Below are positions 1 through 6,986 of a DNA stretch of 10,379 nt, in pieces. The position numbers and the translations under genes are program-made. How positions within the stretch are numbered: position 1 is the first letter of the stretch; the number at the start of each line of letters is the position of its first letter. The DNA lies in the NCBI GenBank assembly GCA_002702945.1, contig PADF01000053.1, positions 6,514 through 16,892 of the forward strand, written 5' to 3'. A model generated the notes under the pieces. It made no database searches, was not told the DNA's origin, and saw only the letters and a program-made list of their open reading frames with translations. The DNA comes from Methanobacteriota archaeon (GTDB taxonomy: Archaea; Thermoplasmatota; Poseidoniia; Poseidoniales; Poseidoniaceae).

Positions 1-170
1 CCATCTCCCCAAAAAATATCATTTGCAAAAATCAAACCAAATGATAGTATTGAGACCAATGCAACTAGAAACCAAATCGAGGCTTTTTCTAGTTGGGAAA
101 AAGATTCGTTGGGCAATGCAGAATCATAATCAGAGAGGCTTTTCTCAATCTCTGAGGCAGTAGTAGTCAT
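1..170 (-). CDS. N-terminal part of an unidentified membrane protein (cut by window edge)
   Basis: This minus-strand reading frame starts with ATG at 168-170 and stays open to the window edge, giving 56 complete codons. The first 30 residues are polar and acidic-to-neutral (MTTTASEIEKSLSDYDSALP and onward). Residues about 31-48 (SIWFLVALVSILSFGLIF) form a clear hydrophobic membrane segment, followed by ANDIFWGD. The start is supported by in-frame stops upstream (TAA TAA) and by a weak purine-rich GGTTAGG directly before the ATG. It lies 52 nt downstream of the FKBP gene on the same strand and could be co-transcribed with it. I do not recognise the family. The nearby ccmF makes another cytochrome c maturation membrane protein possible, but nothing in the 56 residues shows that. 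Confidence 0.6.
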   Translation of the reverse strand, partial: MTTTASEIEKSLSDYDSALPNESFSQLEKASIWFLVALVSILSFGLIFANDIFWGD

Positions 171-222
171 CCTAACCAAACATTCCAGAGCACGGTTGAA
201 TTATTAGTTTACTATCTTAAGT

Positions 223-1053
223 TCACTCTTCTTCTTGAGAAGATAAACGTTCGATTAAGTCTGCTTTCTTGCCACCTACTGGCAAACCTTTAGCCTTGAG
301 TCTATCTTTTAGTTCTGCAACTGAGAGTTTAGATAAATCCTCACCTGAGTCTTCATCAGCATCCTCAACTCCGAATCCTCTTGGTTCATGAACTTCAACA
401 AAGGAAATCTTCCCACATTCCATTGCGTCGCGAATAGTTGTAACTAATCTAAATTTCATCATTGCAGCATTGGTGTCGAATAACATAGCTTGCGGAAGAG
501 TGATGGAAAGATCTTTACCTTTGAAAGATACTTCAAATCCAGTGTGACCTGTATTAGATTCTAATAGACCCAAAACCTTGTCATCATCGCCTTTTAATTC
601 CTTGACAACGGTAAATACGTATTTTAGAGTTTTACCTGCCATAGGATGATTATAATCGATTTTAGCACGGCCTGCAGCGAGGTAGGTAAGATATCCTTGG
701 CGTCCACCCATAGTTATAGGTGCACCAATGTACAGTGATTGAGGGTCTTGAACTGACCTCTTCAATTTGTCAATACTAATGACTTCAGTCATAGTAGGGT
801 CTTTCTCTCCATAGCCCTCTTCAGGAGCAATTTCAATTTCAACTTCTTTTCCAACTTTTGCGTCTTTCAAAGCAGCCTCGAAACCTGGAATTAATCCTCC
901 AGAGCCTACTACGCATACCATTGGAGAATAACTACGGCCTTCTTGATGCATTTCATGCTCTTTTGCCACCTCTTCACTGGTAGTTTCAATCAAGTCACCG
1001 GTTTCACCGCTGAATAAGTCATAATCAACATGTATAATTGCTCCATCTTCCAT
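223..1053 (-). CDS. SlyD/FKBP-type peptidyl-prolyl cis-trans isomerase with C-terminal SAP-like domain
   Basis: This is a 276-residue cytoplasmic prolyl isomerase and probable folding chaperone of the archaeal FKBP26/SlyD group. There is no signal peptide or membrane segment. The FKBP fold is split as in SlyD. Residues about 5-90 carry the first half, with VVGSGGLIPGFEAAL at 48-62 and EEGYGEKDP at 78-86. The insert-in-flap chaperone domain follows at about 90-132. The second half carries DYNHPMAGKTL at 133-143, the hallmark (D/N)xNHPLAG motif. Residues about 152-222 form the extra C-terminal domain known from archaeal long FKBPs. An acidic linker (about 229-239, rich in D and E) leads to residues 240-272, which match a SAP helix-turn-helix (LSKLSVAELKDRLKAKGLP, then GGKKADLIERL). 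SAP domains usually bind nucleic acid, so this fusion is unusual. The start is fixed by a perfect Shine-Dalgarno at 1061-1067. The FKBP assignment is firm; the SAP call is strong by motif, and its ligand is unknown. Confidence 0.93.
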   Translation of the reverse strand: MEDGAIIHVDYDLFSGETGDLIETTSEEVAKEHEMHQEGRSYSPMVCVVGSGGLIPGFEAALKDAKVGKEVEIEIAPEEGYGEKDPTMTEVISIDKLKRSVQDPQSLYIGAPITMGGRQGYLTYLAAGRAKIDYNHPMAGKTLKYVFTVVKELKGDDDKVLGLLESNTGHTGFEVSFKGKDLSITLPQAMLFDTNAAMMKFRLVTTIRDAMECGKISFVEVHEPRGFGVEDADEDSGEDLSKLSVAELKDRLKAKGLPVGGKKADLIERLSSQEEE

Positions 1054-1060
1054 GGTATAG

Positions 1061-1067
1061 CCTCCTT
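1061..1067 (-). promoter_or_regulatory. Strong Shine-Dalgarno of the FKBP gene
   Basis: On the minus strand this reads AAGGAGG, seven nucleotides before the ATG at 1051-1053. It is the best ribosome binding site in the window and settles the FKBP start. Its upstream neighbours (GGR and ccmF) have no such site. Confidence 0.85.
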
Positions 1068-1068
1068 A

Positions 1069-1105
1069 GAGATAATCGGCCGACTTGACTCCCCTTGATA
1101 ATCTC
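1069..1105 (-). repeat. Imperfect inverted repeat in the FKBP leader
   Basis: Nine-base arms at 1069-1077 (gagataatc) and 1097-1105 (gataatctc) pair as 5 bp, one A-A mismatch, then 3 bp, around a 19-nt spacer. The element fills most of the 68-nt gap between the ccmF stop and the FKBP start and ends one base from the FKBP Shine-Dalgarno. It could be a protein-binding dyad, a leader hairpin or part of the ccmF transcript end. It has no T-run that would mark a classical terminator, and chance cannot be excluded at this length. Confidence 0.4.
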
Positions 1106-1121
1106 TTGGATAAGTAACTAA

Positions 1122-3653
1122 TCATTCTTGTTGTAAAATTAATCCCTCATTCTTACTCAGTGAGGCTTTTTTCGAATAGGAGGCGTAAGTTATCACCGTC
1201 ATACCAAACATCATTGTAACCCAACCGAACCAAACAAGATGAGATGCTGGGAGATTGTAGACTGTTACTCTGACCAGTTCTATTGATTCTTGTCCGTTAG
1301 TTTGGGTTTGTTGCATCAACCCTTCAGCTTGTGTCCCATCAAAGATGAAAACTATGTCACCTGACCATCTCGATAAAACATCGACTTCCGAACGAGCTGT
1401 ACCTGTTTTATCAAAACGAAGCATTCCTGGCTCCACTTCTCCAATTTTTTTACCAACTTCTTGACCTGATGCCTCATAGATAGAAATTTCTATCCCTACA
1501 TAGCCATCGCCTACTTCTAATCCTTGAGAAGTGATATGTACATCATTAAATTCATATCCATATCCTTCATGAATGATGATTTCATCTTTGATCAATGTTA
1601 CTCTATGGCTAGCATCGCCTCTATCAACAAGCAGGGTAGTTGAAACATGACCGATTATCAATAAAACTAAACCAAGATGAACAATATGGGCTGCTAAAGG
1701 AATTCTCTTCAACAATGGTTTACTGCTCTTACGGGTTGCTTGGGATTTGATTTCTGAAAATAATGGACCTATGCAAACCAGTAGCATTGGTAGATAAATC
1801 CAGGCAATAGACCCTCTATCAATAATCGAGGAAACCGAGGAATCTGAATCTGCACCAAGAGCATGAGGGAAGAAAATCGATAAAGTGAAAGATATCAAAA
1901 TCACTATAATTAGCAAGAAAAGAGTATTCTTAGGTTCGCTAGACCTATTCAAATAAAACATCATAGCCACAGTAAATGCAAGAATAAATGGTGCACCATA
2001 TAGCTCATGTGCTTCGAAATTTATCGAATCAATGCTAGCAATTAGGATAACTATTGTTAAGATCAAATAAGAACTGACAATCATTACAGAGCCCCATAGA
2101 GCAATTTTTTGTTGCCACTTTTTAGAAAATAGTGAGAATTCTACATCGCTGTCCTGCTCTTTTTGCATAAGCCATGGCGTGATAAAAATTAGTAATAGCA
2201 CTCCAGCAGTCAATACATCAATCAAATTTGACCAAGCAGAGGCTAGACACAAAACCACTCCAAATGAAGCCCATATCCACTCTTTTGAAGCATCGTTAGA
2301 GTAATACATAGGAACAAAAAATAGAATAAAAATCAGAGTAAAAAATACCTGCTGTGTCAAAACTAGAGTTGCTAGAGAAATTATGAGTAATGTGGGGACA
2401 TATTTATGCCTAAAATAGATCCAACCTTGCTGATTTATTTCTTGATTGGTATTAGATGAGAAATCGATTATTATAAACAAGAAAATTAACAGTAAAAAGC
2501 CCTCACTAGGGATGTAGTGGTACAAATCTGCTCCGATAAATAATGATAGAAACGCTCCAATTAAAGGCAAAAGGAGAACCTGAACTCCTAGCCTTTGATT
2601 TTCAACTTCAAACATTCTTCTTCTGATAATTAAAATCCAGCAAGCGATGAATAACAGCATAATAATCAGGTAGGACATCACCTCTACTCCGACAATATTA
2701 TCTGATTTTAGTAGAATCATCCTCGAAAACGCATCGGAAGGTGATGAACCATCATCTGAAGTAACAAAAGTATGTACTGATGATGCCCAAACTCCTCCTG
2801 CTCTTGTTACCAATGTGGCAAATAATGCTAGACCTCCTGCAACTAAACCCGCTCCAATCCAAGCCTCATTAGAGGTTTTTCCTGGCTTAGTTCTTAGATG
2901 CACTAACCCGACAAGTGCTAACCAAGGTAGTAATGAGCCAGTTTCGACTGGATCCCAAGCCCAATATCCACCCCAGTCTAGGATTAGATATGCCCATAAT
3001 CCACCTAACCCAATTCCCAACGTAAGTATAAGTAAACCTGGTCTAGCTATGTCTAGAAATTGTTGTTTAAGATTCGTGTCTGAACTTGTAAATAATTTAG
3101 AAATAGATAATGCTGAAAGATGTATGCAGAAGGAATATCCTAAGAAAATTAATGGTGGATGAATAACCATCAAATCTGTCTGTAATAACTCATTTAAACC
3201 TGCACCGAAGAAGAATTCAGGTGTTTTTCTAAATGGGTCAAGACTTATTGAAATTAGAATTAAAAGTAATGAGAAACCATGAATTAATCTCAATCGTAAT
3301 TCTCTCGAGTCAGTATTTTCCAGCTTGGCCATTGGTTTTCTCCATATCCAAGCCAACAAAGTTAACCACAATACCCACATTAGCAGAGGCCCTTCCCTTG
3401 CTGCCCAAGTAGCAGCGAAACGATATCTCAAAGGTAACGCCTCCCCACCAAAAGCAACTACATACTGAATAGATGTATCATTTACAATAAAGCGGCTTGC
3501 TAGGGCAAAAAAGGGCATTGCTAAACAAAAATGCAACAAAATACCGGTAATTTTAGATCTCTCAAATATCCGTGGTTGGATGATTAAGAAGGTGGCAGCC
3601 AATGCAGCAACCCACAGAGACGCCCCCCACATATCCAAGGCTAACTCCCGCAT
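1122..3653 (-). CDS. ccmF: Cytochrome c haem lyase subunit CcmF, enlarged form
   Basis: This is an 843-residue polytopic membrane protein of the CcmF/NrfE haem-handling family. The family takes haem from the CcmE chaperone and ligates it to apocytochrome c on the outer face of the membrane. The tryptophan-rich WWD-type motif is at 227-244 (WGGYWAWDPVETGSLLPW). All four conserved family histidines can be placed: H165 (in VIHPPLIFLGY), H252 (in GLVHLRTK), H294 (in SSVHTFVTSD) and H659 (in IVHLGLVLLIIG). A soluble C-terminal domain (about 676-800) precedes the last membrane helix (about 803-824), as in bacterial CcmF. The first two spacings (87 and 42 residues) match E. coli CcmF (88 and 42), but H294-H659 is 365 residues against 188. 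The protein is therefore about 180 residues longer than usual, and all of the excess is hydrophobic. No Shine-Dalgarno precedes the ATG, so translation may be leaderless or start at M8. The gene lies 40 nt after the GGR gene on the same strand. CcmC, CcmE and CcmH are not in this window. Confidence 0.94.
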   Translation of the reverse strand: MRELALDMWGASLWVAALAATFLIIQPRIFERSKITGILLHFCLAMPFFALASRFIVNDTSIQYVVAFGGEALPLRYRFAATWAAREGPLLMWVLWLTLLAWIWRKPMAKLENTDSRELRLRLIHGFSLLLILISISLDPFRKTPEFFFGAGLNELLQTDLMVIHPPLIFLGYSFCIHLSALSISKLFTSSDTNLKQQFLDIARPGLLILTLGIGLGGLWAYLILDWGGYWAWDPVETGSLLPWLALVGLVHLRTKPGKTSNEAWIGAGLVAGGLALFATLVTRAGGVWASSVHTFVTSDDGSSPSDAFSRMILLKSDNIVGVEVMSYLIIMLLFIACWILIIRRRMFEVENQRLGVQVLLLPLIGAFLSLFIGADLYHYIPSEGFLLLIFLFIIIDFSSNTNQEINQQGWIYFRHKYVPTLLIISLATLVLTQQVFFTLIFILFFVPMYYSNDASKEWIWASFGVVLCLASAWSNLIDVLTAGVLLLIFITPWLMQKEQDSDVEFSLFSKKWQQKIALWGSVMIVSSYLILTIVILIASIDSINFEAHELYGAPFILAFTVAMMFYLNRSSEPKNTLFLLIIVILISFTLSIFFPHALGADSDSSVSSIIDRGSIAWIYLPMLLVCIGPLFSEIKSQATRKSSKPLLKRIPLAAHIVHLGLVLLIIGHVSTTLLVDRGDASHRVTLIKDEIIIHEGYGYEFNDVHITSQGLEVGDGYVGIEISIYEASGQEVGKKIGEVEPGMLRFDKTGTARSEVDVLSRWSGDIVFIFDGTQAEGLMQQTQTNGQESIELVRVTVYNLPASHLVWFGWVTMMFGMTVITYASYSKKASLSKNEGLILQQE

Positions 3654-3693
3654 TTGAAGGGCTTTACTATTTCAAAAAGTGAAAAATAGGATT

Positions 3694-4965
3694 CTACCAA
3701 CCAAAGAACTTTGCTCGACTATATCCGAATGAACGGAGAACTGAGATAACTTTCTTCGTTAGTAGAGCCGGTCTCTTGACTAAGATTTTCAACCCAATTC
3801 CTAATTTCTGTAAAGGTGACATATTAGATAATTCTTCAGGTAGACAACTTGCCATAAATGACATTTCTTCATCCGTAAGTTCGTACAATGCTTCTTTGCC
3901 TCGTAAGATTTTATTGTACGGAGGGAACGTTTTCTTCCATGCTTGCTCATACGGCATTAATTTCTCTTTAGACAAGTCATTGTCTTTCAATGCTTGAGCG
4001 ATGACATTAGCAGCCTCTCTACCAGACCATAGGGCCAAATGTGAACCTCCTTCAAAAAGAGGTGATGTAAAACCTGCAGCATCGCCAACTAGAATTACTC
4101 CATCATCAACAGTTTTTTCTCTAGGGCCAGAAATAGGTATTGTACCACCAAATGGCTTGATTTTAGTTGACTTAGTATTATCTCTCCACATTGGATTAAC
4201 TATTGGTTTACCATCAAGATATGTATCTTTGATGAATTTATCGAGATATTTGATCGCTCCTTTTTTATCGGTGGTAACCAGTCCGACATTGGCTCTTTCT
4301 CCCTCTTTAGGAATCATCCAAACATAGCCGTGAGGTGAGTATTGAGGCCAAATGTAAAAGTCAAGATATCCGTCATTTTTAACCTCTGTGACCTCATATT
4401 GGAATCCTGCGATAACTTCGACTTGTGTACCCATATCAAGTAATTTTGAACTAGCACCAGCAACCCCAGAAGCATCAATAACAGCCCGGCATTCAATTGG
4501 AAAATTAGGACCTCGGCCATCAATTTTCCAATTGGAAAATTCATTTTTGCTATTGTAAACTCTCTCCATAGATGTTACTTTGTGTTTCAAATATAATTGG
4601 GAGCCTAATTTATTCGATTCATCCATTAACCATTGTTCAAACAAGTGTTTCTCTAGAACATAACCTGGCTCTGTAAGGAGTTTTTCAGTTCCGTCTGGGA
4701 AAATTACACGAATTCCTGTTACATCTAATGCCTTGACATGATCAGGTATCTCAAGAGATAAGTTTTCTACTGCAAGTTCAGAAAGACATTCACCACAATG
4801 AACTGGCGTTCCAACTTCGCCGTCCGCTTCGACTACAATTACCGACAGTCCTGCTCTTGCTGCGTGTAATGCTGCTGAACCGCCCCCCGGGCCAGCCCCG
4901 ATGACAAGGACATCGCAGATGCTAGATTCGCCTCCCATGATACGCGAGTAAATGACCAAGCCCAT
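3694..4965 (-). CDS. Geranylgeranyl reductase-family FAD-dependent oxidoreductase
   Basis: This is a 423-residue flavoprotein of the geranylgeranyl reductase (GGR) family, which saturates isoprenoid double bonds in archaeal ether lipids, chlorophyll tails or quinone tails. An N-terminal Rossmann FAD-binding motif is at 20-28 (LVIGAGPGG), with VVEAD closing the second strand at 44-48. The family cysteine motif PVHCGE is at 54-59, with a further cysteine at 60. The substrate-side YxWxxPK motif appears as GYVWMIPK at 213-220. The second FAD motif, GDAAGF, is at 294-299, followed by SPLFEGGSHLALWSG. Length is typical. The start is uncertain: ATG at 4965 gives nine extra residues, and a second ATG at 4938 would begin just before the Rossmann strand. 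Neither has a Shine-Dalgarno. Its position between ccmF and divergent ubiD/ubiA suggests a quinone-tail substrate, but a lipid role is equally allowed by the sequence. Confidence 0.9.
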   Translation of the reverse strand: MGLVIYSRIMGGESSICDVLVIGAGPGGGSAALHAARAGLSVIVVEADGEVGTPVHCGECLSELAVENLSLEIPDHVKALDVTGIRVIFPDGTEKLLTEPGYVLEKHLFEQWLMDESNKLGSQLYLKHKVTSMERVYNSKNEFSNWKIDGRGPNFPIECRAVIDASGVAGASSKLLDMGTQVEVIAGFQYEVTEVKNDGYLDFYIWPQYSPHGYVWMIPKEGERANVGLVTTDKKGAIKYLDKFIKDTYLDGKPIVNPMWRDNTKSTKIKPFGGTIPISGPREKTVDDGVILVGDAAGFTSPLFEGGSHLALWSGREAANVIAQALKDNDLSKEKLMPYEQAWKKTFPPYNKILRGKEALYELTDEEMSFMASCLPEELSNMSPLQKLGIGLKILVKRPALLTKKVISVLRSFGYSRAKFFGW

Positions 4966-5034
4966 GAATAAAACGGTTGTTAGATTCTATGTGAACTTAC
5001 GCAGGTTCAAAGGTATAATGCTAGTCCCGTTGTT
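4966..5034. promoter_or_regulatory. Divergent promoter region between GGR and ubiD genes
   Basis: This 69-nt gap separates the GGR gene (minus) from ubiD (plus) and must hold both promoters unless they overlap coding sequence. On the plus strand, GGTATAATG at 5012-5020 contains a TATA-like core about 20 nt before the ubiD GTG, roughly the distance expected of an archaeal box A serving a leaderless or nearly leaderless transcript. No convincing Shine-Dalgarno is present for either gene. The GGR-side promoter cannot be picked out by eye. Confidence 0.4.
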
Positions 5035-6984
5035 GTGGCATGGAAGACTTTGAAGAGATGGCTAGGCCATTTAGAGGCTCGCGGTGAGTTGATTCGCATC
5101 AATAGACCGGTGGATGTTGTCTACGAAGCGGGCGCCATTGCAGACTTGCTGGTAAAAAATTCTGGCCCAGCGGTCATTTTTGAAAAGCCACGGCTAGCTG
5201 ACGGTTCAATTAGTGAGATTCCACTGGCAATGAACATTTTTGGAACAGGTGAAAGAACACTTAGAGCCTTGGGAGCTAGTCATGAAACCGAAGTTGGAGA
5301 CAGAATGGTGGCAATGATGAAGCCAGAGATTGGTGAATTTATGAAAAAACCTTGGAAAGCATTGCCCCTTGCCAGAGACGCACTTGCAATGCCGCCATGG
5401 AAAAAGTGGAAGGGGAAATGTCAACGAGTAAAGATGGATTTAGACCTCACTAAACTTCCTATCCCCAAGACTTGGCCAATGGATGGTGGCCACTTTGTAA
5501 CTCTCCCTTTGGTTGTTACCAAGGACCCTAAAAATGGTGAACATAATCTTGGCATGTACAGAGCCCAAGTTTTTGGAGAAAAGGAAATCGGCTTACATTG
5601 GCAAATTCACAAGCATGGAGCGGATCATGCTTCTTCAACTGGTGAAAAACAAAAAATGCCAGTAGCGATTTGTATCGGTGGACCTCCTGAACTAATTTTC
5701 TCTGCAATTGCTCCATTGCCTGATAATCTATCAGAGTATCAATTCGCCGGCATATTAGGCAGAAGCTCTCTTCGAATCACCAAAGCACTTACTCAAGATA
5801 TCATGGTGCCTGCTGAAGCAGATATCGTCATTGAAGGCTATTGTATTCCAGGCGAAACTAGACTTGAAGGACCTTTTGGTGACCATTTCGGATTTTATTC
5901 TTTGACCGGCCAATACCCTGTAATGCATGTAACAGCGATAACAAGACGAAAGGATGCCATACTGCCTGCTACCATTGTAGGTCTTCCACCTATGGAAGAC
6001 GGATATCTTGGTGAGGCCATTGGGAGGCAATTTTCTCCTGTCTTGCAATTTCAACATAGAGACGTGAAAAGTGTCCATCTTCCTCTGGAAACCGGCTTTC
6101 ACAACTTAGCCATTGTCGCATCAAAGCAAAGATACCCTAGGCAAGCTAGGAAAACTGCACTAGGACTACTTGGCGCAGGACAAATGATGTTCTTGAAATC
6201 AATAATAGTAGTTGATCCAGAACAAAATCCCAAGGACTTAGAAGAGTTATTAGATTCACTAAACGACAAAGTAGAAATTTCTCAAGATATAATTGTTCTA
6301 GAGGGAATGGTAGCGGACTCGCTTGATGCATCAAGTCCATTTGAAAATGTTCAAGACAAAATCATAATTGATGCTACAACAATACCTAATGCAGACCCTC
6401 GCTCAGATAAAGAACCTCTCGAAGGTTCTTTTACACTAGAAACCCCTTCATGGAGGCAGGGCCTAGAAGATGCTCCAAAATTCGATGCTCTTGGAAAAGT
6501 CAAAAAATTACCCGAGGTAAAAGATGCTAGAATGCTTCGTGATAGTATGTTAGTCGTGACTATTGATGTTGATAATTCACCATCTCCAGAATCAGGTTCA
6601 TCAAGCTTTGATAATGACTCTGAAAAGAAAAGAATTGATAAAATTATTCAATTGAGAAATTCAATTTGGCAATTGGACTTTAATTCCTCACTAAGATGGT
6701 TGTTTATCACAAATAATGACCTCGATTTGTATTGTGATAAAGCGCGAAGAAGATTGCTTTGGCAACTTACCTCAAGGTTTGATGTCAGTAGAGGTTTAAC
6801 ATTTGATGAAGGCAAGAACAGATTATGTTGGGATGCTACAATCCCTATTCCAAGTGATGAGCACGGAGTTAGAAGGTGGCCTGCAATAACCTTACATTCC
6901 CAAGAAACATTGGATAAATTAAATTCCCACCCCGAACTAGCAAACTATAATTGGCCCAAGCACCTAGAGTTCGGAGGAAAGTAG
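5035..6984 (+). CDS. ubiD: UbiD-family prenylated-FMN-dependent (de)carboxylase, long form
   Basis: This 649-residue protein is a UbiD-family enzyme, a class that uses prenylated FMN (made by UbiX) to decarboxylate aromatic acids, including the prenylated ring precursors of ubiquinone and menaquinone. The N-terminal family segment WLGHLEARGELIRINRPVD is at 9-27. The cofactor-site block NLGMYRAQ is at 171-178 (R176 is the expected arginine), followed by GLHWQIHKHGADH at 186-198. The acidic motif LEGPFGDHFGFYS is at 277-289, where E278 and D283 take the two acid positions; aspartate at the second is also seen in UbiD proper. PPMEDGYLG is at 318-326. GFHNLAIVASKQRYPRQAR (354-372) and the C-terminal WDATIPIP at 599-606 are also family-like. 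It is about 150 residues longer than bacterial UbiD, and the excess lies mainly after residue 420, including an S/D/E-rich stretch at 511-533. The start is GTG; an in-frame TAG at 4981 and no intervening ATG leave no better choice. It overlaps functionally with ubiA, 2 nt downstream. The physiological substrate is inferred from context. Confidence 0.93.
   Translation: MAWKTLKRWLGHLEARGELIRINRPVDVVYEAGAIADLLVKNSGPAVIFEKPRLADGSISEIPLAMNIFGTGERTLRALGASHETEVGDRMVAMMKPEIGEFMKKPWKALPLARDALAMPPWKKWKGKCQRVKMDLDLTKLPIPKTWPMDGGHFVTLPLVVTKDPKNGEHNLGMYRAQVFGEKEIGLHWQIHKHGADHASSTGEKQKMPVAICIGGPPELIFSAIAPLPDNLSEYQFAGILGRSSLRITKALTQDIMVPAEADIVIEGYCIPGETRLEGPFGDHFGFYSLTGQYPVMHVTAITRRKDAILPATIVGLPPMEDGYLGEAIGRQFSPVLQFQHRDVKSVHLPLETGFHNLAIVASKQRYPRQARKTALGLLGAGQMMFLKSIIVVDPEQNPKDLEELLDSLNDKVEISQDIIVLEGMVADSLDASSPFENVQDKIIIDATTIPNADPRSDKEPLEGSFTLETPSWRQGLEDAPKFDALGKVKKLPEVKDARMLRDSMLVVTIDVDNSPSPESGSSSFDNDSEKKRIDKIIQLRNSIWQLDFNSSLRWLFITNNDLDLYCDKARRRLLWQLTSRFDVSRGLTFDEGKNRLCWDATIPIPSDEHGVRRWPAITLHSQETLDKLNSHPELANYNWPKHLEFGGK
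6973..6977 (+). promoter_or_regulatory. Shine-Dalgarno for ubiA inside the end of ubiD
   Basis: GGAGG lies nine nucleotides before the ATG at 6987 and within the last codons of ubiD. It fixes the ubiA start at 6987 instead of an earlier in-frame start codon at 6951, and suggests translational coupling. Confidence 0.8.
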
Positions 6985-6986
6985 TT

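Noticed and set aside
2815..3162. Plus-strand open frame of 115 codons
   Set aside because: It lies entirely opposite ccmF, which has full family motifs. The proline- and cysteine-rich translation resembles no protein and has no ribosome site.
4001..4327. Plus-strand open frame of 108 codons
   Set aside because: It is antisense to the FAD-binding and YxWxxPK parts of the GGR gene, and its product has no recognisable features.
5875..5890. Loss of a catalytic glutamate in UbiD (EGPFGD instead of EGPFGE)
   Set aside because: Aspartate at this position also occurs in UbiD proper as opposed to ferulic acid decarboxylases, so it is not evidence of inactivation.
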